Source of the DNA: Bacillota bacterium
Lineage (GTDB): Bacteria > Bacillota > Clostridia > Oscillospirales > Ruminococcaceae
Direction: 5' to 3'
Assembly: GCA_023388515.1 (NCBI GenBank)
Contig: JAEWGD010000012.1
Span: forward strand, 23,525 to 87,524
Length of the DNA: 64,000 bases
Shown: positions 24,861 through 30,830 of the stretch, piece by piece
How the letters are laid out: each line of letters opens with the position of its first letter
How positions within the stretch are numbered: position 1 is the first letter of the stretch
Made by a program: the position numbers and the translations under genes
Notes under the pieces: generated by a model
Told to the model about the DNA's origin: nothing
Seen by the model: the letters and a program-made list of their open reading frames with translations, nothing else
Databases searched by the model: none

Positions 24861-24870
24861 CTGTTACCTC

Positions 24871-25209
24871 CTATTCTGCTATGAATGTTTTTACTTCATC
24901 ATCTATGGTTGGGACTGTGCCGATTAGAGATTTGTTGTACTCATGGACTAAATCAAGAACTTTTTGGATGTATTCGGTGGCTTTTGTTTGATCGCCAAAC
25001 TCCAAGAAGTCTATTGCGTTATCTTTATTTATTTCATAACCACTAAGGAAAACCACGCCATTTGATATAACTGGTTCATTTACACTTTTTAACGTTAATC
25101 CACCATATTCAAAAAGTTTTCCCTTGCCTCTAGTACTCTCATCCTGCTGTAATACTTTCATGAGTACTACATTTTCAACCTGCCATAACTTCAATTTTAA
25201 CTTTTTCAT
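24871..25209 (-). CDS. Phage protein, function unknown
   Basis: The ATG at 25209 has AAAGGAGG at good spacing; readings from 25251 are rejected. The 112 residues start 'MKKLKLKLWQVENVVLM' and contain a beta-rich 'LFEYGGLTLKSVNEP' section and a C-terminal acidic tail. It overlaps the preceding 52-residue zinc protein by 35 bp. No family recognised. Confidence 0.55.
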   Translation of the reverse strand: MKKLKLKLWQVENVVLMKVLQQDESTRGKGKLFEYGGLTLKSVNEPVISNGVVFLSGYEINKDNAIDFLEFGDQTKATEYIQKVLDLVHEYNKSLIGTVPTIDDEVKTFIAE

Positions 25210-25333
25210 CGTTTCGCCTCCTTTGACATGGCGGGCATACATATTGCCCAAATATTTCTAAATGTTTTGCAACGTTCCATTCGTTCCCACAATCGCAACA
25301 TCTCTCGTAACGACTATCTTCCTTCTTCCTCAT
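25175..25333 (-). CDS. 52-residue zinc-finger phage protein
   Basis: The ATG at 25333 has GGAGG 7 bp upstream and opens MRKKEDSRYERCCDCGNEW, with a second pair 'CPPCQRRR'. That gives a CxxC-x(~20)-CxxC zinc site. A longer reading from 25483 overlaps the neighbouring gene entirely and has no site. The basic tail suggests nucleic-acid binding. Confidence 0.65.
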   Translation of the reverse strand: MRKKEDSRYERCCDCGNEWNVAKHLEIFGQYVCPPCQRRRNDEKVKIEVMAG

Positions 25334-25514
25334 CTCGTACCTCCGATGTAGCGTATTCTTCACGGACAGCATCAACCAACTTATCCTTAGCTGTCCTAAG
25401 GTTAAACCCCAGCCTATCTGCTTTGTCAAACTCACACCTAATTCTTTTCTCCTCGATTTCTGCCTTAATATCGTCAATTTCATTAATTAAATCCCTTATG
25501 TTTTCTGACATCAT
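25314..25514 (-). CDS. Small coiled-coil phage protein
   Basis: The 66 residues are charged and helical ('MMSENIRDLINEIDDIKAEI' and 'LRTAKDKLVDAVREEYA'). Two adjacent ATG codons follow AGGAGG; either could be used. The start overlaps the stop of the X-Gly repeat gene by 4 bp and the end overlaps the zinc-finger gene by 20 bp. Function unknown. Confidence 0.6.
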   Translation of the reverse strand: MMSENIRDLINEIDDIKAEIEEKRIRCEFDKADRLGFNLRTAKDKLVDAVREEYATSEVRDEEEGR

Positions 25515-26245
25515 TTTTCCTCCTCATATTTTTCGGCTAATTTCTTTATAACATCTCCACCGTAACTATTTTTTGTCAGTTCAATAAAATCATAAACTGA
25601 CATATTTTCATCTAAATCAATACTATTATTTTTTGCAAACTGTTCTCTACCCATCAAACAACTGCCAGTTAATTTGTTATGCCAATTGAATAATTCTTGA
25701 TTTTTTATAACGGTATCTAACTTGGGAAATTCAGTAATAAACATTTCAATTCTTTCATCTTCGTCCATATCCCCAAATAATTTTTCCTGTAATGCTGTTT
25801 GTGCTTCGTGCAGGGTTTTACCATGTGCAAGGAAACCATTGGTCTTTACGACATAACAAGGAATTAAAGACAAATCGTCATTTGCAATATATCCTTTTGC
25901 TATATTCCCTTTGATTAACGTTAAAACTGTTGGAGTGTTATCTATTTTATATATATTCATCCCGTTTATTGATTTTCTGCCAGTGCCATCGCCAGAGCCA
26001 AAGCCAGAGCTAAAGCCAGAGCCAAAGCCATAGCCAGTGCCATAGCCAGAGCCATAGCCAGAGCCATAGCCATCGCCAGCGCCATAGCCATCGCCAGCGC
26101 CATCGCCAGCGCCAGCGCCATCGCCAGCGCCATCGCCAGTGCCATAGCCAGAGCCAGAGCCAGAGCCATAGCCAGAGCCATCGCCAGTGCCATAGCCATC
26201 GCCAGAGCCAGAGCCAATAAACTCCTTAATCTTTAATTCTTCCAT
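25511..26245 (-). CDS. X-Gly dipeptide-repeat phage protein
   Basis: The 244 residues have a short N-terminus (MEELKIKEFIG), then about 80 residues of (X-Gly) dipeptides where X is S, D, Y, T, A or F, then a globular C-terminal domain (about 100-244). The domain contains 'IDNTPTVLTLIKGNIAKGYI', 'FLAHGKTLHEAQTALQEKL' and 'WHNKLTGSCLMGREQF'. I recognise the C-terminal domain as a widespread gut-phage protein type, often next to the DUF6948-like gene as here. Function unknown. The repeat tract probably varies in length between relatives. Confidence 0.75.
   Translation of the reverse strand: MEELKIKEFIGSGSGDGYGTGDGSGYGSGSGSGYGTGDGAGDGAGAGDGAGDGYGAGDGYGSGYGSGYGTGYGFGSGFSSGFGSGDGTGRKSINGMNIYKIDNTPTVLTLIKGNIAKGYIANDDLSLIPCYVVKTNGFLAHGKTLHEAQTALQEKLFGDMDEDERIEMFITEFPKLDTVIKNQELFNWHNKLTGSCLMGREQFAKNNSIDLDENMSVYDFIELTKNSYGGDVIKKLAEKYEEEK
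25975..26217 (-). repeat. GGC-NNT hexanucleotide repeat tract
   Basis: On the coding strand glycine is almost always GGC and the partner codon is TCT, GAT, TAT, ACT, GCT or TTT, giving about 40 head-to-tail 6-bp units. A second frame is also open through the tract and would read Met/Leu-Ala repeats. Strand slippage or recombination in such a tract can change protein length without frameshift. Confidence 0.85.
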
Positions 26246-26520
26246 TCTTTCACGCCCTTTATCGATTTCACAGCTACGTCAGTACAAGGAATTATTTCAA
26301 TTGCGTCTGTAATGACTAATTCGTCAACTGACATTGTAAATTTACAATCATTAGGTTTATTTGTACCCTCTGCCGCCAATTGAATGATACTCGCCGCCCC
26401 ACTCCAATACCAAATACATCTAACGTTTTCCAAAACTACTTCTTGCCCATTTATTTCTTTTATATTCCCAAAGAATACTCCCGAACGGTCGCCTCTAACA
26501 ATAAAATATTTTTCTTTCAT
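26233..26520 (-). CDS. DUF6948-like phage protein
   Basis: This 95-residue protein reads 'MKEKYFIVRGDRSGVFFG', 'VVLENVRCIWYWSGAASIIQLAAEG', and ends 'VKSIKGVKEW'. The 'R(R/C)(L/I)WYW.GA.S..QLA..G' core is the DUF6948 hallmark as I remember it. It overlaps the X-Gly gene by 13 bp, a pairing I associate with gut phages. Function unknown. Confidence 0.72.
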   Translation of the reverse strand: MKEKYFIVRGDRSGVFFGNIKEINGQEVVLENVRCIWYWSGAASIIQLAAEGTNKPNDCKFTMSVDELVITDAIEIIPCTDVAVKSIKGVKEWKN

Positions 26521-26544
26521 AATAAATACTCCTTAATTTAATTT

Positions 26545-26832
26545 TTAATATATATCATCGGACATTCCAACCATCATTCCAAATAGCGTTTCCCAATCTT
26601 CCCACATCGGAGAACTTCCACTAACAACGTAAATATCATATGGATAACTATTAATAGTGTCACGCTCATTCATAGCCTCTTGATGGCTATCAAACGTGCC
26701 TAATAATTCGCCGTTAAGATATAGGTTAGTACCCATGTAATACGTTTGATGGTATACTGCCATAACTTGCAATGTGTCTGCGGTTGGTCTGTATGTATGC
26801 TGTTGGTCACGGTCTTGGTTAATAATTGTCAT
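26545..26832 (-). CDS. Phage protein, function unknown
   Basis: The ATG at 26832 follows GGAG with 8-nt spacing; an upstream GTG is part of that site. The 95 residues contain 'YYMGTNLYLNGELLGTFDSHQEAM', a small beta-hairpin plus helix pattern, and a hydrophobic C-terminus 'LFGMMVGMSDDIY'. No family recognised. Confidence 0.55.
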   Translation of the reverse strand: MTIINQDRDQQHTYRPTADTLQVMAVYHQTYYMGTNLYLNGELLGTFDSHQEAMNERDTINSYPYDIYVVSGSSPMWEDWETLFGMMVGMSDDIY

Positions 26833-26879
26833 TAAAATCACTCCATAAAATTATATTGTGTTTTAACGTCCTTGATTTT

Positions 26880-27143
26880 TTAAACCCCTAATTGGTTAAT
26901 CTTTTTCAGCCTACCCTCTAAATCAGCAATATCTAACCCCCATGCTTTATATGCAATCGGTGTGCTAACGTGGTATGGGGTAAACGCTCTCTTGCCCTGC
27001 TTAGCCATTTCATCTCTTGCGATATTTTTTAGCCTAAGAGCCTTAGTTCTACCGCAATCAAAAATATCACATATATCGCTTGTACCTATCTCTAATTTGT
27101 TGTAGTAGACCGAAACAGCTTTGGTTATGTCCGGCGATTGCAT
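26880..27143 (-). CDS. Small HTH-like phage protein
   Basis: The 87 residues include a putative helix-turn-helix 'IGTSDICDIFDCGRTKALRLKNIARDEM' (about 18-45) followed by 'YHVSTPIAYKAWGLDIADLEGRLKKI'. This is reminiscent of small excisionase/regulator-like proteins in early phage operons. It has AAAGGAGG 8 bp upstream and follows the antirepressor gene. DNA-binding is inferred. Confidence 0.6.
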   Translation of the reverse strand: MQSPDITKAVSVYYNKLEIGTSDICDIFDCGRTKALRLKNIARDEMAKQGKRAFTPYHVSTPIAYKAWGLDIADLEGRLKKINQLGV

Positions 27144-27178
27144 TTTAACTCCTCCTTTTCTTTCACACTCTGTAGATT

Positions 27179-27931
27179 TTAAACTTCCATCATGTCGTTA
27201 ATGATTTCCTCAAATTCAGCTCTCAGCTCTTTGTTTTGATAGATAACATCTATCTTAGCCACGTTAGCGTATTCACGGTATTTATGCCCTGCTGACTTCA
27301 TTCTTTTAGCAAGATACTTTTGCCTTACCCCCAAAAGCACGTTAGCAGATGTTTCTAATTCTTGATATAAAGTAGTTCTAAATTTAAGAGGAGATAAACC
27401 CCTATCTTTTGCAATAGCTTCTATTTTGCTATAAATCTCTAGTTTCCAGCTTTCTTTTGGGTCGATAGTCTTTGTGCATTCAATTTCAGCAACACGATTT
27501 CTAAGGGTTTGGACTTCTGATTTAAGCACTTTCTGCCCATTCTCAATATTAATCATGAATTGTAGTTGTGGGGATAAATCTGAATAACCTAAAGATTGCT
27601 GTTGAACATTGAAATAGGTTTCAACCAACATATCATAAACTTCCCAAGCTTTATCTGTACCAAGCGACTTAGCGTGTAGTAATGCACCTTTTTCTGTCCA
27701 GAGGTAGAGTTTGTTGAGGTTTGGGGCAAATCCTAAAATTGAGGAGTCGCTCTTAAACTCTCTTAATTCCTTGCCTTGAAGAACGTGATAATGTTTACCC
27801 TCTTCATATCGGTTCTTGTTATTGTTGAAGTTATTAGAAACAACCTTTTCTGTTGTACCATAAGCTTCAGCTATCTGACTTGTTAGCAACACTCTTTGAT
27901 TGCTGTGTTCAATTATTTGTAATTCGTTCAT
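27179..27931 (-). CDS. ORF6N-domain antirepressor
   Basis: The 250 residues start with an ORF6N domain: 'NQRVLLTSQIAEAYGTTEKVVSNNFNNNKNRY' (about 12-43) and 'HYHVLQGKELREFK'. Then come 'LYLWTEKGALLHAKSLGTDKAWEVYDMLVETYF' and a helical C-terminal domain with 'LEIYSKIEAIAKDRGLSPLKFR'. ORF6N/KilA-N proteins act as phage antirepressors that relieve repression on induction. Its place in the early lytic operon after the Cro-like gene supports that. Confidence 0.83.
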   Translation of the reverse strand: MNELQIIEHSNQRVLLTSQIAEAYGTTEKVVSNNFNNNKNRYEEGKHYHVLQGKELREFKSDSSILGFAPNLNKLYLWTEKGALLHAKSLGTDKAWEVYDMLVETYFNVQQQSLGYSDLSPQLQFMINIENGQKVLKSEVQTLRNRVAEIECTKTIDPKESWKLEIYSKIEAIAKDRGLSPLKFRTTLYQELETSANVLLGVRQKYLAKRMKSAGHKYREYANVAKIDVIYQNKELRAEFEEIINDMMEV

Positions 27932-27950
27932 AATTATTAACTCCTTTTTC

Positions 27951-27979
27951 TTGATTTTCCTCCCCGTTCCATGTATAAT
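27951..27979 (+). promoter_or_regulatory. Consensus sigma-A promoter, plus strand, inside the lytic operon
   Basis: TTGATT (27951-27956), 17-bp spacer, TATAAT (27974-27979), followed 10 bp later by a strong GGAGGAGGTGAT site and the ATG of the 57-codon plus-strand gene. It runs against the direction of the early operon. Confidence 0.82.
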
Positions 27980-28001
27980 TATGGGGGAGGAGGTGATTTA
28001 A

Positions 28002-28175
28002 ATGGGTGCATACCACTCTAAAGCTTTTGAATATGCCAAAGAAATCACGCTTGCTACTATAGCAACCGGCAATACCTTAGCCAATAGTGCTAATGACGTC
28101 GCTGACTATTTCGAAACCGTATTTAACAAACTTGACGAAATAGAAACGAACTCAAAAAAGATTAAGCCTATTTAG
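28002..28175 (+). CDS. 57-residue phage protein transcribed against the lytic operon
   Basis: The ATG at 28002 lies behind GGAGGAGGTG and a near-consensus promoter. The product starts MGAYHSKAFEYAKEITLAT and is predicted helical, with 'NDVADYFETVFNKLDEIE' in the second half. I recognise the 'YHS.AFEYAKEIT' start as a recurring small phage protein type, but know no function. The independent promoter suggests expression in the lysogen. The lytic transcript is antisense to it, and its stop codon overlaps that of the next minus-strand gene. Confidence 0.72.
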   Translation: MGAYHSKAFEYAKEITLATIATGNTLANSANDVADYFETVFNKLDEIETNSKKIKPI

Positions 28176-28315
28176 CGTCTAAATTGCTCTAAAGCTTGAA
28201 TTTCTTTTGAAATCTCTGTTACAGCCCGCCAGCTGTCTTCGGAGATTTCATCTTTTTTACGCTCCAGAACCTCAAAAAGTATATCCTTGAGCCTTTGCAA
28301 ATCCTCGTTAAGCAT
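28172..28315 (-). CDS. 47-residue helical phage protein
   Basis: The ATG at 28315 has GAGGTG upstream and encodes MLNEDLQRLKDILFEVLERK, ending 'EISKEIQALEQFRR'. It follows the Cro-like gene on the minus strand. Its TAA (28172-28174) overlaps the TAG (28173-28175) of the plus-strand gene, so the two genes meet tail-to-tail with no spare base. Function unknown. Confidence 0.62.
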   Translation of the reverse strand: MLNEDLQRLKDILFEVLERKKDEISEDSWRAVTEISKEIQALEQFRR

Positions 28316-28334
28316 CTCTCTCTCACCTCACTTT

Positions 28335-28541
28335 CTAATTAATTTTTTCTTTTTCCCATTCAGTAACAATTTCATTCGACGCTGATAATATATCTGTGAA
28401 CTTCTTGCTTTGCCTGCGTCCAGCGATAGCATCCGATATATCAGATGGCGACACGTTAAACCCTCGCTCTTCAAGCTTAGGAATTAACTCATTGAGCTTT
28501 TTACCTAAGCCGTATACCCTTGCTTTGATTTTAAAAGGCAT
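28335..28541 (-). CDS. Cro-like phage regulator
   Basis: This 68-residue protein reads 'KIKARVYGLGKKLNELIPKL', then 'VSPSDISDAIAGRRQSKKFTDILSASNEIVTEW'. That fits the small phage HTH family encoded first in the lytic operon opposite the repressor. AAGGAGGGG precedes the ATG. By analogy with Cro it would repress the lysogenic promoter; this role is inferred from position. Confidence 0.75.
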   Translation of the reverse strand: MPFKIKARVYGLGKKLNELIPKLEERGFNVSPSDISDAIAGRRQSKKFTDILSASNEIVTEWEKEKIN

Positions 28542-28597
28542 AATGCCCCTCCTTTCGACAAAATTAAAAAAATTCTAATAAATTATTTGAAAAACTA

Positions 28598-28626
28598 TTG
28601 ACAAAAAAACCAATTTGTAGTATTAT
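28598..28626 (+). promoter_or_regulatory. Strong plus-strand promoter in the lytic leader region
   Basis: TTGACA (28598-28603), 17-bp spacer, TATTAT (28621-28626). It lies between the Cro-like start and the lytic promoter and points towards the repressor. A terminator-like hairpin 30-65 bp downstream suggests a short transcript. Confidence 0.78.
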
Positions 28627-28632
28627 GAAATT

Positions 28633-28696
28633 GTCGATTTACAGAATACTATCAGAGCCACTCGAAAATTGCAGTTTTCGGTTGGTGTGGTTTTTT
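28633..28696 (+). ncRNA. Predicted short antisense RNA to the lytic leader
   Basis: From the promoter at 28598-28626, transcription would begin near 28633 and meet a hairpin (core stem CGAAAA 28663-28668 with TTTTCG 28675-28680, flanked by CCAC 28658-28661 and GTGG 28687-28690) followed by six T residues (28691-28696). This gives about 64 nt, fully complementary to the leader of the transcript from the lytic promoter at 28733-28761. On the other strand the hairpin lacks a T-tract, so termination is directional. It could instead be an attenuated leader of the repressor mRNA. Confidence 0.5.
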
Positions 28697-28732
28697 GTAC
28701 CCGTTTTGACGAATAACTTATTCGACAGTTAT

Positions 28733-28761
28733 ATTATAGTTCAGAATTTTCTGAATGTCAA
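28733..28761 (-). promoter_or_regulatory. Lytic (PR-like) promoter, perfect consensus
   Basis: On the minus strand TTGACA (28756-28761) and TATAAT (28733-28738) are 17 bp apart. The spacer is almost entirely the palindromic operator 28740-28755, so a bound repressor would exclude RNA polymerase. The predicted start near 28726 leaves a leader of about 185 nt before the Cro-like gene. A 15-bp palindrome (28710-28724) lies at the very 5' end of that leader. Confidence 0.85.
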
Positions 28762-28797
28762 TACCGATTTGTTATTTTGTTCAGAATTATCTGAACA
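28740..28797. promoter_or_regulatory. Pair of palindromic repressor operators
   Basis: O1 at 28740-28755 is TTCAGA-N4-TCTGAA. O2 at 28778-28797 extends the same half-site to TGTTCAGA-N4-TCTGAACA. Centres are about 40 bp apart, close to four helical turns, which would allow cooperative binding. O1 fills the lytic promoter spacer; O2 ends one base before the presumed -35 of the repressor promoter. Confidence 0.82.
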
Positions 28798-28826
28798 TTT
28801 AGCTATATCTACACAAAGTGTAAAAT
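28798..28826 (+). promoter_or_regulatory. Presumed repressor (PRM-like) promoter
   Basis: TTTAGC (28798-28803), 17 bp, TAAAAT (28821-28826). The -35 is poor and directly abuts operator O2, the geometry expected if repressor bound at O2 activates its own promoter. Downstream are three AAATGACA repeats (28829, 28860, 28868) and a perfect 7-bp hairpin (28875-28892) just before the AAAGGAG site of the repressor gene. Confidence 0.45.
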
Positions 28827-28874
28827 ATAAATGACACCCTTTGTACAACACTGCTAGTTAAATGACAAAATGAC

Positions 28875-28892
28875 AGCCATCGCTAGATGGCT
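28875..28892 (+). promoter_or_regulatory. Hairpin before the repressor ribosome-binding site
   Basis: AGCCATC (28875-28881) and GATGGCT (28886-28892) form a perfect stem with a 4-nt loop, ending 8 bp before GGAG. It may protect the mRNA end or modulate repressor translation. Confidence 0.45.
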
Positions 28893-28913
28893 TAGAAAAA
28901 GGAGTTATGATTT

Positions 28914-29309
28914 ATGTTTTTAGAAAGAGTTTTAAGTTTAATAGACCGAAAAGGAATAAGCAAAAATAAAATGCTCACGGATTTAAAATTAAACAAGAAT
29001 TCTTTTGTTGATTGGGATAAACGTGGCAACACTCCTAAAGGAGAGGTTCTCTCAAAGATAGCTGAATATTTCGGCGTATCAGTAGACTACCTCTTAGGCA
29101 ACACGGATAGCCCCGACAACACGTTTGTTTATGATGAAGATGATAACCTTGTTGTTATAGACGACGACACAAGAGAACTGATTGATAGCCTTAGAACACG
29201 TCCTGAAATGAAAATTCTTTTTAGTGTAAGTAGAAAAGCTACTAAAGAGGATATCGAACAAGCAGTAAAAATAATTGAAGCTTTAAGAAAAAACGAAAAC
29301 GAGGATTAA
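28914..29309 (+). CDS. XRE-family phage repressor (CI-like, no protease domain)
   Basis: The 131 residues begin with a HTH_3 domain (about 5-62): 'ERVLSLIDRKGISKNKMLTDL', 'FVDWDKRGNTPKGEVLSKIAEYFGVSVDYLLG'. The C-terminal part is acidic and then helical ('KEDIEQAVKIIEALRK'). There is no LexA/S24 self-cleavage domain, so inactivation would need another factor, probably the HExxH protein encoded 3 bp downstream or the ORF6N antirepressor. Confidence 0.88.
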   Translation: MFLERVLSLIDRKGISKNKMLTDLKLNKNSFVDWDKRGNTPKGEVLSKIAEYFGVSVDYLLGNTDSPDNTFVYDEDDNLVVIDDDTRELIDSLRTRPEMKILFSVSRKATKEDIEQAVKIIEALRKNENED

Positions 29310-29312
29310 CAC

Positions 29313-29519
29313 ATGGATTATTGGGTAAGGTATATAGATTTGCCTTGCTCCATTAAAGGAATGACAGTAGAGGACAATGAGGGCTTTTACAATGTTTACA
29401 TAAATGCTAGGCTTTGTTATGAGCAACAACAAGACGCAATTAAACACGAGATGGAGCATATACGCCGTAAGGATTTTGACAGACCTCTTGTCCCACTTGG
29501 GGTGATAGAGAGTATTTAA
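29313..29519 (+). CDS. Minimal ImmA/IrrE-like metalloprotease
   Basis: This 68-residue protein contains the zinc-protease motif 'HEMEH' within 'QDAIKHEMEHIRRKDF' and an N-terminal 'GFYNVYINARLC' strand, as in ImmA/IrrE proteases that cleave ImmR-type repressors. It lacks most of a full-length ImmA. It starts 3 bp after the repressor stop, with GAGG inside the last repressor codons, so translation is coupled. The role in cleaving the neighbouring repressor is an inference. Confidence 0.75.
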   Translation: MDYWVRYIDLPCSIKGMTVEDNEGFYNVYINARLCYEQQQDAIKHEMEHIRRKDFDRPLVPLGVIESI

Positions 29520-29528
29520 CGGTAAAAC

Positions 29529-29556
29529 CGCCCTCCCCGAATTAACGAGGAGGGCG
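29529..29556 (+). terminator. Hairpin between the ImmA-like gene and integrase
   Basis: A perfect 8-bp GC-rich stem (CGCCCTCC 29529-29536, GGAGGGCG 29549-29556) with a 12-nt loop. The tail TTATAATAAAGG has few T residues, so it may be a weak terminator or a processing site ahead of the integrase ribosome-binding site. Confidence 0.45.
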
Positions 29557-29576
29557 TTATAATAAAGGAGGACATT

Positions 29577-30698
29577 ATGCCAATAAATAAAATGGAGGGA
29601 AAAAAAGACGGCAAGCAAAAATATAGAGTAAGAGTAAATTATACTGATGATTACGGCAAGCCGCAACGCATGGAGCGTATTGTATACGGGCTTGAGGAAG
29701 CAAAAGCGGTAGAAGCGGAAATAAACTATAAAGTTAAATCTAAATCCGAGATAGTCAAAAAAATGACGGTTCAGCAACTGTATGATGAATATATAAAAAA
29801 TGTTAAAATTGACATTAGGGAATCCACACTGGATAAAAAAGAGAGGATGTATGAGTTGTACATCAAAGAATTTTTAAGCAGTAAAACCATAGATAAATTA
29901 ACAGTGCCACTGCTTCAAGATTGGAAGTTAATGATTAACGATAAAGGTTATGCTCTTAAAACCAAACAGAACATATACGGGGTGTTAAGAGCGCTGCTGA
30001 ATTACGCTTTTAAAATGGGGCATATTCCTCAAAATCCACTGATCAAGGTCGGTAATTTTAAAAATCCGTCAGAAATAAAAAAAGAGATGCAGTACTATAC
30101 ATCAGAAGAATTTTTAACATTTATTAAACCTGCTAGGGAATCGGCTTATGCAGGCACTCTACAAGACTATGGATTTTATATATTTTTTATGTTCGCATAC
30201 TACACAGGGGCAAGGAAAGGCGAAATAAACGCTCTTAGATGGTGCGATATAAAAGATGAAGAGATGTGCATTACACGCAGTGTAGCACAAAAGCTTAAGG
30301 GATGCGATAGGATAACACCACCTAAAAATAAATCATCAATACGTAACATACAATTACCCGTGCCATTGCTAAAAGAATTGGAAACATACAAGGCGAAATG
30401 TAAGGAATTAGAGGGGTTTAATGAAGAATGTTTTGTATGTGGGTTTGACAAATCATTAAGGGATACTAGCATACAAAAACGTAACGAACGGTATGCAAAA
30501 TCAGCAGACGTAAAAGTAATACGCATACACGATTTCAGACACTCTCACGCTTCGCTGCTTGCTAACAACGGGATAAACATACAGGAGATAGCAAGGCGAT
30601 TAGGACATTCTAACATCGAAATGACGCTTAATACCTACTCCCATCTATACCCCAAAGAGCAGGAGAGAGCTTTGGACATACTCAATAAAATTGAGTAA
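29577..30698 (+). CDS. int: Tyrosine-type site-specific integrase
   Basis: The 373 residues show an AP2-like N-terminal arm-binding domain (about 1-60), a SAM-like core-binding domain ('MTVQQLYDEYIKN' onward) and a catalytic domain. The catalytic residues are Arg in 'TGARKGEINALRW' (about 212), the 'HDFRHSH' box (about 318), 'LGHSN' (about 344) and Tyr in 'LNTYSHLYP' (about 353). It would integrate the phage at the tRNA-Ser gene 80 bp downstream. Good AAAGGAGG site. Confidence 0.95.
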   Translation: MPINKMEGKKDGKQKYRVRVNYTDDYGKPQRMERIVYGLEEAKAVEAEINYKVKSKSEIVKKMTVQQLYDEYIKNVKIDIRESTLDKKERMYELYIKEFLSSKTIDKLTVPLLQDWKLMINDKGYALKTKQNIYGVLRALLNYAFKMGHIPQNPLIKVGNFKNPSEIKKEMQYYTSEEFLTFIKPARESAYAGTLQDYGFYIFFMFAYYTGARKGEINALRWCDIKDEEMCITRSVAQKLKGCDRITPPKNKSSIRNIQLPVPLLKELETYKAKCKELEGFNEECFVCGFDKSLRDTSIQKRNERYAKSADVKVIRIHDFRHSHASLLANNGINIQEIARRLGHSNIEMTLNTYSHLYPKEQERALDILNKIE

Positions 30699-30741
30699 TT
30701 TATTTTTTACCGTTAATTCGGTGATGTTTCGGTGATATAAA

Positions 30742-30771
30742 AAAAGAGTAACGTATTTACGTTACTCTTTT
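30742..30771. terminator. Bidirectional terminator between integrase and tRNA-Ser
   Basis: A perfect 13-bp stem (30742-30754 with 30759-30771) and a 4-nt loop. T-tracts flank it on both strands (TTTT on plus, TTTTTTT on minus), so it can end both the integrase and tRNA transcripts, which converge here. Confidence 0.85.
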
Positions 30772-30777
30772 AACATT

Positions 30778-30830
30778 TGGCGGAGAGGATGGGATTCGAA
30801 CCCACGTGCGATTGCTCGCAAACTGATTTC
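30778..30830. mobile_element. Probable right attachment site of the prophage
   Basis: The integrase gene ends 80 bp from the 3' end of tRNA-Ser, and the tRNA 3' end faces the prophage, the classic arrangement for integration into a tRNA gene with the 3' part restored by the phage copy. The core should be a direct repeat of the T-arm/acceptor end. The second copy lies outside the window, so the exact core cannot be set. Confidence 0.65.

Noticed and set aside
25334..25483. N-terminal extension of the 52-residue zinc protein
   Set aside because: The extension lacks a ribosome-binding site and lies inside the neighbouring coiled-coil gene, whereas ATG 25333 has a strong site.
25966..26217. Met/Leu-Ala repeat protein on the minus strand
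   Set aside because: It is the out-of-frame reading of the GGC-NNT repeat in the X-Gly gene, with no independent start signal and no globular part.
25975..26217. Diversity-generating retroelement or CRISPR array
   Set aside because: The repeat is coding with a 6-bp period, there are no unique spacers, and no reverse transcriptase or cas gene lies in the window.
29283..29777. Hydrophobic minus-strand frame overlapping the ImmA-like and integrase genes
   Set aside because: No ribosome-binding site, and it covers two well-supported plus-strand genes and a regulatory hairpin.
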